Assembly (NCBI GenBank): GCA_037783545.1
Contig: JBBELK010000541.1
Location: forward strand, 372,001 to 436,000
DNA: 64,000 nucleotides
DNA from: Henricia sp. BOLD:AAB3569
Lineage: Eukaryota; Echinodermata; Asteroidea; Spinulosida; Echinasteridae
Direction of reading: 5' to 3'
The notes below the pieces were generated by a model, which was not told the DNA's origin, did not search any database, and worked only from the letters and a program-made list of their open reading frames with translations. Both the position numbers and the translations under genes were made by a program. Shown here in pieces: positions 27,215 through 33,227 of this stretch. Position 1 is the stretch's first letter. Every line of letters begins with the position of its first letter.

Positions 27215-27228
27215 TCTTTTTAAATTTA
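27215..27228 (-). other. LINE 3' tail, short and A-rich
   Basis: In the sense of the element this reads TAAATTTAAAAAGA and ends directly at the duplicated target. It is not a long poly(A) tail, which sets the element apart from mammalian L1. A short A-rich end following a hairpin fits LINEs whose reverse transcriptase recognises a 3' RNA structure. Confidence 0.7.
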
Positions 27229-27249
27229 GGGCCCTCCTGGGGAGGGTCC
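27229..27249 (-). other. Terminal stem-loop of the LINE 3' UTR
   Basis: GGGCCCTCC (27229-27237) pairs with GGAGGGTCC (27241-27249) around a three-base loop. There are eight Watson-Crick pairs and one C-A type mismatch near the base. It lies between the tail and the tRNA-like module A, whose outer pair begins at 27250, so the helices could stack. In some LINE groups (for example the eel UnaL2 element) a 3' stem-loop is what the reverse transcriptase binds; the same role here is inferred from position only. Confidence 0.65.
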
Positions 27250-27313
27250 AAGGGTGGCCGACTTACCAAGCGCCGGAGTGAAGATATCCTGGGGTTTCGA
27301 GCCCCCCACCCTT
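27250..27313 (+). other. tRNA-like module A in the LINE 3' UTR
   Basis: Read on the plus strand (antisense to the LINE), AGGGTGG (27251-27257) pairs with CCACCCT (27306-27312) like a 7-bp acceptor stem, plus one more A-T pair outside. GGGG-TTTCGAG-CCCC (27291-27305) resembles a T arm with a 7-nt loop and abuts the closing strand. The segment after the first strand (GGCCGACTTACCAAGCGCC) recalls the A-box half of Leu or Ser tRNAs. It lacks a variable arm and a clean anticodon arm, and is about 62 nt, so it is not a working tRNA gene. It may descend from a tRNA or merely mimic one. Confidence 0.5.
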
Positions 27314-27380
27314 ACACAAAACAAGAGACAGAAAGAACAAGCAAACAACAATAAACAAAGTGTTTCGGGCAAAAGTACCC

Positions 27381-27443
27381 AGGGCAGACCGACTACCACT
27401 TGCCGGACGACTCAAGTCGTGGGGTTTCGAGCCCCTCTGCCCT
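27381..27443 (+). other. tRNA-like module B in the LINE 3' UTR
   Basis: This is a diverged relative of module A, 130 bp away. AGGGCAG (27381-27387) pairs perfectly with CTGCCCT (27437-27443), and the GGGG-TTTCGAG-CCCC hairpin recurs at 27421-27435. Both modules have 33 bases between first strand and hairpin and share ACCGACT and GCCGGA motifs. The closing stems differ between A and B yet stay paired, which suggests the structure matters. B also has an internal hairpin ACGAC-TCAA-GTCGT (27407-27420). It is flanked by A-rich sequence. Confidence 0.5.
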
Positions 27444-27568
27444 ACAAAGACATAACAGCAAGACAGACCCAAAACAAGAACGCGGACATCACGAACACGG
27501 AGACATACAGAAATACAGACAAACGAAAAGGACAAGCACCAAACCAAGAAAAGGAAAAAAAAAAACAA

Positions 27569-30500
27569 TCAAAAGTTAAAAACTAATTTGTCGTTAACAA
27601 CGACACAGACGGCTCCGCGCAAGCACCAAGTGGCAGAAAACTTTGTCCGGGGCAACCGAACAAAGTCTGCGCGGAGACGCGCCTTAATATGACACTGAAC
27701 ACGGCAAAGCACCTGCTCCGGAGTCGGCCGCGAGCCATCAAACAATGTCTCGCAGCGCGAGCACCACAACAGCCGCCTTACCGTGCAAATAAGAAACCAA
27801 ATTAAGAGAGATTCCGGGCTGGAATCCAGCCCGGATCCCAAAAGAACGCACAGACGGGTTAACGAAAAATACCGACCCTGGGCCTTGCACGCAACGCGCT
27901 CGACCCAGGCCCACGAAACATAAACAAACGGGCACTCCCAAAACACGTGGTCAATTGTCTCAGGGGCGACACAGCCGACCCTGGGACACCCACCATCACC
28001 GATGCCCCAGCGGACAAGCCGCTGGGAGGTCTTGAGAGCGCTCCAAATTACCCGCCAATTCATGTCACGAAGACGGTGACATAAATTGGGGGCATGACAT
28101 AACGAAAAAACATGTTTTGGATGAACTACATTGTTTGGGCGCTGAGGAGGGAGTTCCCCGGCAAACAACTCACACAATTGGCGAGTCGTCACCAGGTCCC
28201 ACTCAACGCCCGGAAGAATACGAAATATCTGCAAGACAAGCTTGCAGAAAAACAAATAAAAAGACGGAGGAGGGTAAAAATGAGGAACATCGTTCCTCCA
28301 AAGAGCAGGGAGGGCCCGCCTGAGGGACTCCGCCGCCCAGTAGAGCGCAAAGTGTCTCCACGGGGGACCGTCGCCACCCAATAAGGCCCGTACCCCACGA
28401 ACAAAAAGAGCATCACACTTATGACGAAAATTGGTGACCGCAAGGCCACCTTCTGAAAGCGGACGGACGAGAACCGACCTCCGAACGAGCTCGGCCTTGC
28501 CCGACCAGATAAAAGAAAAGATGGCCCGGTTCACGGCTCGCTCCACCGAAGGCGGGAGCTGATAAACCGGGGCCAAATAAAACAACATAGAAAGGGCAAG
28601 GGTGTTGACTATCAGCACCTTGCCCAAAAGAGAGAGCGTCCTCGCCTTCCACATGTCCAAGCAGGACTTGAGGTTGGGGAGGCGCTCCTTCCAGTTGCGT
28701 AGGCCCATGTCCCCCCTGCCCACCCACACCCCGTTGATCTTAATGGGGTCGGAGGTCCACTGAATGGGGACCAGATCGGGCAGGCAGGAAGGCCATGAGC
28801 CCAAAACAAGACCCTTGGTCTTGGCAAAATTAAGGCGCGAGCCACTCGCCCGCGAAAAACCATCAATGGTAGCGAATAGCCGTCCGGCGGACGCGACGTC
28901 CCTGACAATGCAGGTGGTATCGTCTGCATATTGCAGTACCTTGCATTGCAGGCCATCGGCCCCGGGAAGTGTCAAGCCCGCCAGGCGGCCATCTTTCAAA
29001 ACGTGTTGGGCGAATGGCTCAACGAAAAGAACGTAAAGTAATGGCGAAAGAGGGCAGCCCTGACGGACTCCCCTCGTAACGAAAAAGGGGTCGGAAACGA
29101 TCCCGTTAACTAAAACGGCACTGGATACGTCCGTATATAACAGACTAACCCAGCGCCTAAAATTAGGTCCGAAACCAAATTGGTTGAGGACCTTGAACAA
29201 AAAATCCCAGTTGACCCTGTCGAAGGCCTTCTGCTGGTCAAGCGATATAAGCAGGCAGTCAAGGTTCCTTCCATCCACATACTCCACCAGGTCCCGGAGG
29301 AGCCTGATATTGTCATGGATGGACCTCCCCTTGACGCCGCAAGTTTGAAACGGCCCGACAATGTCGGGCAAAACTTGACCGAGGCGAAGGCACAAGGCCT
29401 TCGACAGGATCTTGTAATCCACATTTAGAAGAGAGATGGGGCGCCTGTTCCGAGGATCAAGCGGATCCCCACCTTTCTCCAACAAAGTGATGATTCCCAA
29501 ACGTTGGGAATCACCCAAAGAATACAAATTAAAAGCACAACGGAAGACACCCATCAGATCGGGACCGACCAAATCCCAGAAGCTCACGTAGAACTCCTTG
29601 GGCAGGCCATCCGACCCTGGGGTCTTACCGTTGGCCAAAGTAGACAAAGCCGCACCGAGCTCGGACAGATCGAGAGGTCTGTCCATGTCGGCGCGATTCT
29701 CTTCATCCAAAACTGATGAGACAGAACGTAAAAAAGGAGGTTGAAGGTCAACCTCCACAGGCTCTTCGGTATAGAGATCTTGATAACAATCTCTATAAAC
29801 AGAACAGATGTCCTCGGAGGACGACACGATGTCGCCATTCGGGAACCGAACAGAACTAATAATTTTCCTCAGAGCCTGGGAGGTCTCCAACTGAAAAAAA
29901 AGCTTGGACGGCCTCTCCCCTTCCTCGAGGTCCCGGACCCGAGAACGGATCCGGGCCCCCTCCGCTTCGAGGTCGTCCAGCTCTTGCAACTGATTAGAAA
30001 GGTCGTCATACCGGGAGAGAATGACAGAGTCAGACCTCCCGGCGTTCAATTCGGAAACGACGGAACGAAGAGAGGCCATTATAACCTCCCTCCGTCGCCG
30101 CTTCCGTCTCGAACGACGACAACAAAAAGAAATAATAAAACGCTTGATGCGGGACTTGACTTCCTCCCACCAGAGGAGCTCATCATCGAACCCCTCCTTG
30201 AGAGTCTGCCAGCCCGCATAAGTCACCCGAAAATCCCTTTGAAAATCGGCGTCAGAGAGGACGGAAACGTTACATTTCCAGTAGCCTCTACCAACGCCGA
30301 TCCTCTCAGGGGGAGAAAAACGAAGAACAACGCAATCATGGTCACTGAACACACACGGCGAATGCACACAAGACACGACACCGACCGAGTCGGACGCGTA
30401 AAAACGGTCCAACCGGCTCGACACCGTGTTTGCCGCATTACGCCATGTGAATGATATTTCTGACGGGTTGAGGGATCTCCAACAATCGCTCAATGAAAAA

Positions 30501-31015
30501 TTCGAAAGGATATCGCCGAGGTCTTTGGACCCAATACCACAGGACGTGGTATTCGAACCTCGACGATCTAAATCAATATCAAAAACACAATTAAAATCCC
30601 CTGCCAAAATGACAGGGAAGTTACCCGTCAGAAATGACGACAACCCCGCAAAGAAGGTGCAGCGTGTTCTGGGATTGGTAGGGGCGTAAATTGCGCACAG
30701 GCGCACACCCGGACCTCCCCCAGAGAAACTTAAATTACCAGAAACAACTCTTCCCTCGGTATCGAAGGAAGGGTTGGAAAAAACAAAAGGACTTTTGGCG
30801 GGAAGAAGGACGACAGTGCCGCATGAGGAGGATGTGCCGAAACTGGCAAACATCCTCCCCTTCCATTCCGCCCGCCAAGAAGCTAAATCAGACTCTGACG
30901 AGATATGACACTCCTGAAGACAAGAAATGCCATAACCTCGACAGAGTTCAAAAACGCGTCTGCGCTTCGCGGGGTCGCGCATACCATTCACATTTAGTGA
31001 AAGGACAGAAACCAT
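27569..31015 (-). CDS. LINE ORF2: APE endonuclease-reverse transcriptase
   Basis: A 1,148-aa polyprotein drives target-primed reverse transcription. The first ATG of the frame is at 31015 (A at -3, G at +4) and directly precedes the endonuclease fold; the frame stays open upstream only through non-ATG codons. Endonuclease, about residues 1-235: N8, E35 (LQE), D140 and N142 (GDFN), D203, and S224-D225-H226 (SDHD). A basic stretch lies at 300-310. Reverse transcriptase, about 460-740: GKTPGSDG 463-470, RPISLLN 525-531, GRSIHDN 563-569, motif A with D593 and KAFD 596-599, RQGCPLSP 651-658, YADD 696-699. A C-terminal CCHC-type motif has C1010, C1015, H1023 and C1028. Length and domain order match L1/Tx1-type ORF2. 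All core catalytic residues I can identify are present. The stop is TGA at 27569-27571. Confidence 0.95.
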   Translation of the reverse strand: MVSVLSLNVNGMRDPAKRRRVFELCRGYGISCLQECHISSESDLASWRAEWKGRMFASFGTSSSCGTVVLLPAKSPFVFSNPSFDTEGRVVSGNLSFSGGGPGVRLCAIYAPTNPRTRCTFFAGLSSFLTGNFPVILAGDFNCVFDIDLDRRGSNTTSCGIGSKDLGDILSNFSLSDCWRSLNPSEISFTWRNAANTVSSRLDRFYASDSVGVVSCVHSPCVFSDHDCVVLRFSPPERIGVGRGYWKCNVSVLSDADFQRDFRVTYAGWQTLKEGFDDELLWWEEVKSRIKRFIISFCCRRSRRKRRRREVIMASLRSVVSELNAGRSDSVILSRYDDLSNQLQELDDLEAEGARIRSRVRDLEEGERPSKLFFQLETSQALRKIISSVRFPNGDIVSSSEDICSVYRDCYQDLYTEEPVEVDLQPPFLRSVSSVLDEENRADMDRPLDLSELGAALSTLANGKTPGSDGLPKEFYVSFWDLVGPDLMGVFRCAFNLYSLGDSQRLGIITLLEKGGDPLDPRNRRPISLLNVDYKILSKALCLRLGQVLPDIVGPFQTCGVKGRSIHDNIRLLRDLVEYVDGRNLDCLLISLDQQKAFDRVNWDFLFKVLNQFGFGPNFRRWVSLLYTDVSSAVLVNGIVSDPFFVTRGVRQGCPLSPLLYVLFVEPFAQHVLKDGRLAGLTLPGADGLQCKVLQYADDTTCIVRDVASAGRLFATIDGFSRASGSRLNFAKTKGLVLGSWPSCLPDLVPIQWTSDPIKINGVWVGRGDMGLRNWKERLPNLKSCLDMWKARTLSLLGKVLIVNTLALSMLFYLAPVYQLPPSVERAVNRAIFSFIWSGKAELVRRSVLVRPLSEGGLAVTNFRHKCDALFVRGVRALLGGDGPPWRHFALYWAAESLRRALPALWRNDVPHFYPPPSFYLFFCKLVLQIFRILPGVEWDLVTTRQLCELFAGELPPQRPNNVVHPKHVFSLCHAPNLCHRLRDMNWRVIWSALKTSQRLVRWGIGDGGCPRVGCVAPETIDHVFWECPFVYVSWAWVERVACKAQGRYFSLTRLCVLLGSGLDSSPESLLIWFLICTVRRLLWCSRCETLFDGSRPTPEQVLCRVQCHIKARLRADFVRLPRTKFSATWCLRGAVCVVVNDKLVFNF

Positions 31016-31032
31016 GATTGCGTTGAAAATTA
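31016..31032 (-). promoter_or_regulatory. ORF1 stop / ORF2 start junction
   Basis: The ORF1 TAA and the ORF2 ATG are separated by 14 nt (TTTTCAACGCAATC in element sense). The two ORFs are in different frames. The ORF2 frame is open for at least 57 nt upstream of its ATG and so overlaps the end of ORF1. Translation of ORF2 could use termination-reinitiation, known for some LINEs such as SART1, or less likely frameshifting. The sequence does not decide this. Confidence 0.6.
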
Positions 31033-32538
31033 AACCTCCGAGGAGACACTTCCGGAAACGAAAGGTCCCCAAGGATCACTGGGAGCGGGAGATGCCTGAC
31101 CTTCGGACGAGGACATGAACTTGTCCTCGTCCTCGGACAACATATCCCGCTCGCTGGCAGACGTGGACTCAGAGAGGCAGGGTCCCTCAGCAACCGAGGG
31201 GCCAGCCTTGTTCCGGGGGGACTGCCTCGAGGGAGGAGAGTCCCTCTTACCCGCCCCCTCGGACTCCAAGTCCAGGGGAACAGAAGACTTGCGGTGTCCT
31301 CCAAAAGCGGGACGCTTCTGGGGTGTCACCGCAGAGGACGAAGGGGAGTCGGAGTCAGAGGAGAGGCATCGCAGCCTCTTCCCCTTTCTCTTCTTCCTCT
31401 TCTTGCCCTCGGCCTTCACGTAAGGGTTGACCTGATCGGTCGCTTCGGCCCGACACGCGGCGCGCTCGCAGACCAAAACTGGTATTTTGTTCACGCCGGT
31501 GCAGGCCGCGCAACCGACCAAAGACAAAATCTCCCCATCGTGGGCATTGTCACAGTGGAAACATTTCCACTGCGACAACCCCTCGACGGGGTAAATCGTT
31601 TCGTGGCACCCGAAACACGGTGCCCGACGGGGTTCAGGGGCACCGCCTTCGGCGGTGTCCCCAATGGTGTCTGAGCCAGACGACCCTGACGAAAAAGACA
31701 CCTCCTCCCCGAAAATTTGCTCCTCTTGGGTGCTACGGGGAGGAGGGTTAACAACCCCCTCGGTCTTGGCCTCGGAACCCGCCTGGGCCGGAACCTCGGC
31801 TGGTTCCTCGGCCACGGGCCGAGGGCGAGGGGCAGGGGAATTCTGCCCCACAACATCCGCCCACCGTTTGGTGGGATTCACCTTGTTTGCGTAGGACTTG
31901 GGGCACCGCTGGAAACTGTGCCCCTCCTCCTCGCAAAAAGTGCAGCGAACATGGTTTGGACACTCGGAAACCGAGTGCCCAACCTCCAAGCATTTGTAGC
32001 ACCGGGTGGTGCTACAATCCTTAGACATGTGCCCAGGATCCCCGCATCGGGCGCACGTGCGGGTCTGACCCTGATGGCCGACCCACGCGTTGCGGTTCCC
32101 AATACGGAGAACCGAGGGGATGGACTTGACACCCGACATTAAATATTGCCGGGTGCCGTTAAACACGGAGGGCTCATCAGGGTAGGTCTGAAACCTACCC
32201 TTATGCACCCTCCCAAAGCGGGAGAGGATCGACCGGACGATATTATCGTCCAGGTCTACCTCAACATATTTGATGGTGACCAGCGTCAGGGAGCTCGAGG
32301 ACGTGACCTCAACCCCACGGCGCTGGGTCAACACCGGCTCAAATCTGCGAGCTAGGGCAGGAGACTTGAAACAAATTTCAAATTTCCCGCCCGGCAAAGG
32401 TTGCAAGGCCTCCATGTGGTCTTTGGGTACTACCCCGACCTCACGGAGGACTTTGAAGCACTCGCCCGACCCCGACTTGCCATCAAGTTTTACCTCAACG
32501 ACGCGGGGCCGAGCAAACTGATACGCCTTTGCAGGCAT
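31030..32538 (-). CDS. LINE ORF1: zinc-knuckle RNA-binding protein
   Basis: A 502-aa protein is predicted to coat the element RNA (Gag-like role, inferred from family). The start is the first ATG, at 32538; a longer frame to 32580 would need GTG. Residues 1-150 have no cysteine-rich motif and may hold an RRM-like fold. Three CCHC knuckles follow, all CX2CX4HX4C: C162/C165/H170/C175, C180/C183/H188/C193 and C199/C202/H207/C212. A Pro/Glu-rich linker leads to a second cluster with C308, C311, C326, C329, C343, C346, C357 and C362. A basic stretch at 379-390 could be a nuclear signal. The tail is rich in Ser, Asp and Glu. The stop TAA at 31030-31032 lies 14 nt before the ORF2 ATG. The product is not a coiled-coil L1-type ORF1p. 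Confidence 0.9.
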   Translation of the reverse strand: MPAKAYQFARPRVVEVKLDGKSGSGECFKVLREVGVVPKDHMEALQPLPGGKFEICFKSPALARRFEPVLTQRRGVEVTSSSSLTLVTIKYVEVDLDDNIVRSILSRFGRVHKGRFQTYPDEPSVFNGTRQYLMSGVKSIPSVLRIGNRNAWVGHQGQTRTCARCGDPGHMSKDCSTTRCYKCLEVGHSVSECPNHVRCTFCEEEGHSFQRCPKSYANKVNPTKRWADVVGQNSPAPRPRPVAEEPAEVPAQAGSEAKTEGVVNPPPRSTQEEQIFGEEVSFSSGSSGSDTIGDTAEGGAPEPRRAPCFGCHETIYPVEGLSQWKCFHCDNAHDGEILSLVGCAACTGVNKIPVLVCERAACRAEATDQVNPYVKAEGKKRKKRKGKRLRCLSSDSDSPSSSAVTPQKRPAFGGHRKSSVPLDLESEGAGKRDSPPSRQSPRNKAGPSVAEGPCLSESTSASERDMLSEDEDKFMSSSEGQASPAPSDPWGPFVSGSVSSEV

Positions 32539-32594
32539 ATTAAAGGAAAGCAACAAATAGAAACAAGAAATATATCCCACTAAGATAAAACAAG

Positions 32595-32621
32595 GACACC
32601 GGAACTTCTCGTAACGGTGTC
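32595..32621 (-). other. 5' UTR hairpin 1
   Basis: GACACCG (32595-32601) pairs with CGGTGTC (32615-32621) around a 13-nt loop. It is the hairpin closest to ORF1, 57 nt upstream of the ATG in RNA order. Confidence 0.6.
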
Positions 32622-32634
32622 TAAAATAAAATGC

Positions 32635-32664
32635 GTACTTCTATCTCCCCTGGGATAGAAGTAC
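32635..32664 (-). other. 5' UTR hairpin 2, 11-bp perfect stem
   Basis: GTACTTCTATC (32635-32645) is the exact reverse complement of GATAGAAGTAC (32654-32664), with an 8-nt loop TCCCCTGG that can add a G-T and a C-G pair. An 11-bp perfect inverted repeat with so short a loop is unlikely by chance. It lies about 100 nt before the ORF1 ATG and could influence ribosome loading. Confidence 0.75.
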
Positions 32665-32692
32665 AAAAAGACAAGGAATTATGTACAGTAAA

Positions 32693-32732
32693 CGCTGCTG
32701 TGTCAACCAGACTTATGGTAAACACAATAGCG
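32693..32732 (-). other. 5' UTR hairpin 3, GACTTA loop
   Basis: CGCT, TGTGT and ACCA on the left pair with TGGT, ACACA and AGCG on the right, separated by small internal mismatches, and enclose the six-base loop GACTTA at 32710-32715 (TAAGTC in element sense). There are 13 Watson-Crick pairs and one G-T pair in 17 positions. The 9-mer AGACTTATG starts at 32709. Confidence 0.7.
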
Positions 32733-32752
32733 AAGAAAAACAAATACCGCGA

Positions 32753-32773
32753 CGGCTCAGACTTATGAGACCG
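32753..32773 (-). other. 5' UTR hairpin 4, GACTTA loop
   Basis: CGG-CTCA (32753-32759) pairs with TGAG-A-CCG (32766-32773), with one bulged A, around the same GACTTA loop (32760-32765). The stem sequence is unrelated to that of hairpin 3. An outer CCG/CGG pair (32747-32749 and 32778-32780) may extend it. Confidence 0.65.
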
Positions 32774-32798
32774 ACAACGGCAGTAAACACAAAAGGGA

Positions 32799-32842
32799 CT
32801 ATACGTGTAAACGGCAAGACTTATGCCGTTCACACAGTATAG
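32799..32842 (-). other. 5' UTR hairpin 5, GACTTA loop, 17 bp
   Basis: CTATAC, GTGT and AACGGCA (32799-32816) pair with TGCCGTT, ACAC and GTATAG (32824-32842). One A-C mismatch and one bulged A interrupt 17 Watson-Crick pairs. The loop is AGACTTA (32817-32823). This is the strongest stem of the series. Confidence 0.75.
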
Positions 32843-32872
32843 AAAACCACAACAGGAACAAAAACAAAATGG

Positions 32873-32915
32873 CCCGTACAACTGTGCACACGACTGCTAT
32901 GCACAACTGCACGGG
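32873..32915 (-). other. 5' UTR hairpin 6, related loop
   Basis: CCCGT/ACGGG (32873-32877 and 32911-32915) and TGTGCA/TGCACA (32883-32888 and 32900-32905) frame an 11-nt loop. Its GACTGCTATG (32892-32901) resembles the GACTTATG of hairpins 3-5 with two added bases, so this may be a fourth, diverged member. Confidence 0.55.
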
Positions 32916-32930
32916 TGAACGAACACAAAG

Positions 32931-33022
32931 GCCGTACCCTGCCCACACACGTACACACGTACGGCGTGAACAAAAGAGTACGGCCGAACAAAAGACTGTT
33001 CTCGGCTAGTGCAGATGCACTA
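32931..33022 (-). other. 5' UTR hairpins 7 and 8
   Basis: GCCGTAC (32931-32937) pairs with GTACGGC (32959-32965); a second GTACGGC at 32978-32984 could compete for the same partner. Further on, TAGTGC-AGAT-GCACTA forms a 6-bp hairpin at 33007-33022. Neither has the GACTTA loop. Confidence 0.5.
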
Positions 33023-33071
33023 AACCAACCCAAATATAACCAACCAAAAAACACGAAAAACACAGACAAAA

Positions 33072-33112
33072 TACCCCAAAATTCACCAAAAACAGATGAA
33101 CACTTTGGGGTA
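33072..33112 (-). other. 5' UTR hairpin 9, 9-bp stem
   Basis: TACCCCAAA (33072-33080) pairs perfectly with TTTGGGGTA (33104-33112) around a 23-nt loop. It sits near the 5' end of the element. A 6-bp pair GCTCCG/CGGAGC (33157-33162 and 33189-33194) lies still closer to the end. Confidence 0.55.
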
Positions 33113-33210
33113 CACTATATAATACAAATATTTACACGAAATTTAGCAGGAGAAACGCTCCGAAACACTCAAAAAACGGCAAAAACTCCGGAGCAAAAAA
33201 CGCACACTCC

Positions 33211-33227
33211 GACCAAAATCCCGTCCC
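33211..33227. repeat. Target-site duplication, right copy
   Basis: This is the second copy of GACCAAAATCCCGTCCC, abutting the 5' end of the LINE and followed by normal satellite (AAACTGGGCC). The left partial monomer has 110 bases counted from 27105, and 33228-33413 adds 186, a total of exactly 296. One copy of the 17-mer is therefore extra, as expected for target-primed insertion. Confidence 0.93.

Larger units (their letters stand above)
27215..27568 (-). other. LINE 3' UTR
   Basis: This 354-nt region follows the ORF2 stop. In RNA order it holds an oligo-U stretch (11 A on the plus strand at 27555-27565), an A-poor spacer, tRNA-like module B, a second spacer, module A, the terminal stem-loop and the A-rich tail. 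No open frame of note is present. The plus strand of the spacers is rich in A and C (ACAAAACAAGAG, ACAAGAACGC). Confidence 0.8.
27215..33210 (-). mobile_element. Full-length non-LTR retrotransposon (L1/Tx1-type LINE)
   Basis: A 5,996-bp element has two long ORFs on the minus strand, a long 5' UTR, a structured 3' UTR, an A-rich tail and perfect 17-bp target-site duplications. It lacks LTRs, terminal inverted repeats and an integrase. ORF1 encodes a zinc-knuckle protein, and ORF2 an APE-type endonuclease with reverse transcriptase. This layout fits the L1/Tx1 group. I favour Tx1-like because ORF1 has three CCHC knuckles and insertion is into a tandem repeat, but a phylogeny of the reverse transcriptase would be needed. 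No frameshift or internal stop is seen, and the duplications are identical, so the copy looks young. It is the only copy in roughly 195 monomers. Confidence 0.95.
32539..33210 (-). other. LINE 5' UTR, rich in stem-loops
   Basis: This 672-nt leader precedes ORF1. It has no long open frame on the minus strand that resembles a protein. Its plus strand is rich in A and C and poor in coding character. At least nine inverted repeats with 6-17 paired bases lie one after another, described separately. An AT-rich patch (TACACTATATAATACAAATA, about 33111-33130) lies about 80-100 bp inside the 5' end. An internal promoter is expected for a LINE, but no motif can be assigned with confidence. Confidence 0.75.

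Noticed and set aside
27250..27443. Functional tRNA genes
   Set aside because: No proper anticodon arm, no variable arm despite Leu/Ser-like 5' half, extra T in the T-arm motif; kept only as tRNA-like modules.
27555..27565. Run of 11 A as the LINE poly(A) tail
   Set aside because: It is on the wrong strand and lies just after the ORF2 stop, not at the element end; in the element RNA it is oligo-U.
29741..30454. Plus-strand frame of 237 codons inside the LINE
   Set aside because: Antisense shadow of ORF2 endonuclease and linker; no recognisable domain.
27569..31072. Longer ORF2 starting at 31072
   Set aside because: That codon is TTG inside ORF1; the first ATG, in good context, is at 31015.
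31294..32142. Plus-strand frames opposite ORF1
   Set aside because: Shadows of a GC-rich coding strand; no conserved motif and overlapping in several frames.
31030..32580. Longer ORF1 starting at 32580
   Set aside because: That codon is GTG; the first ATG is at 32538.
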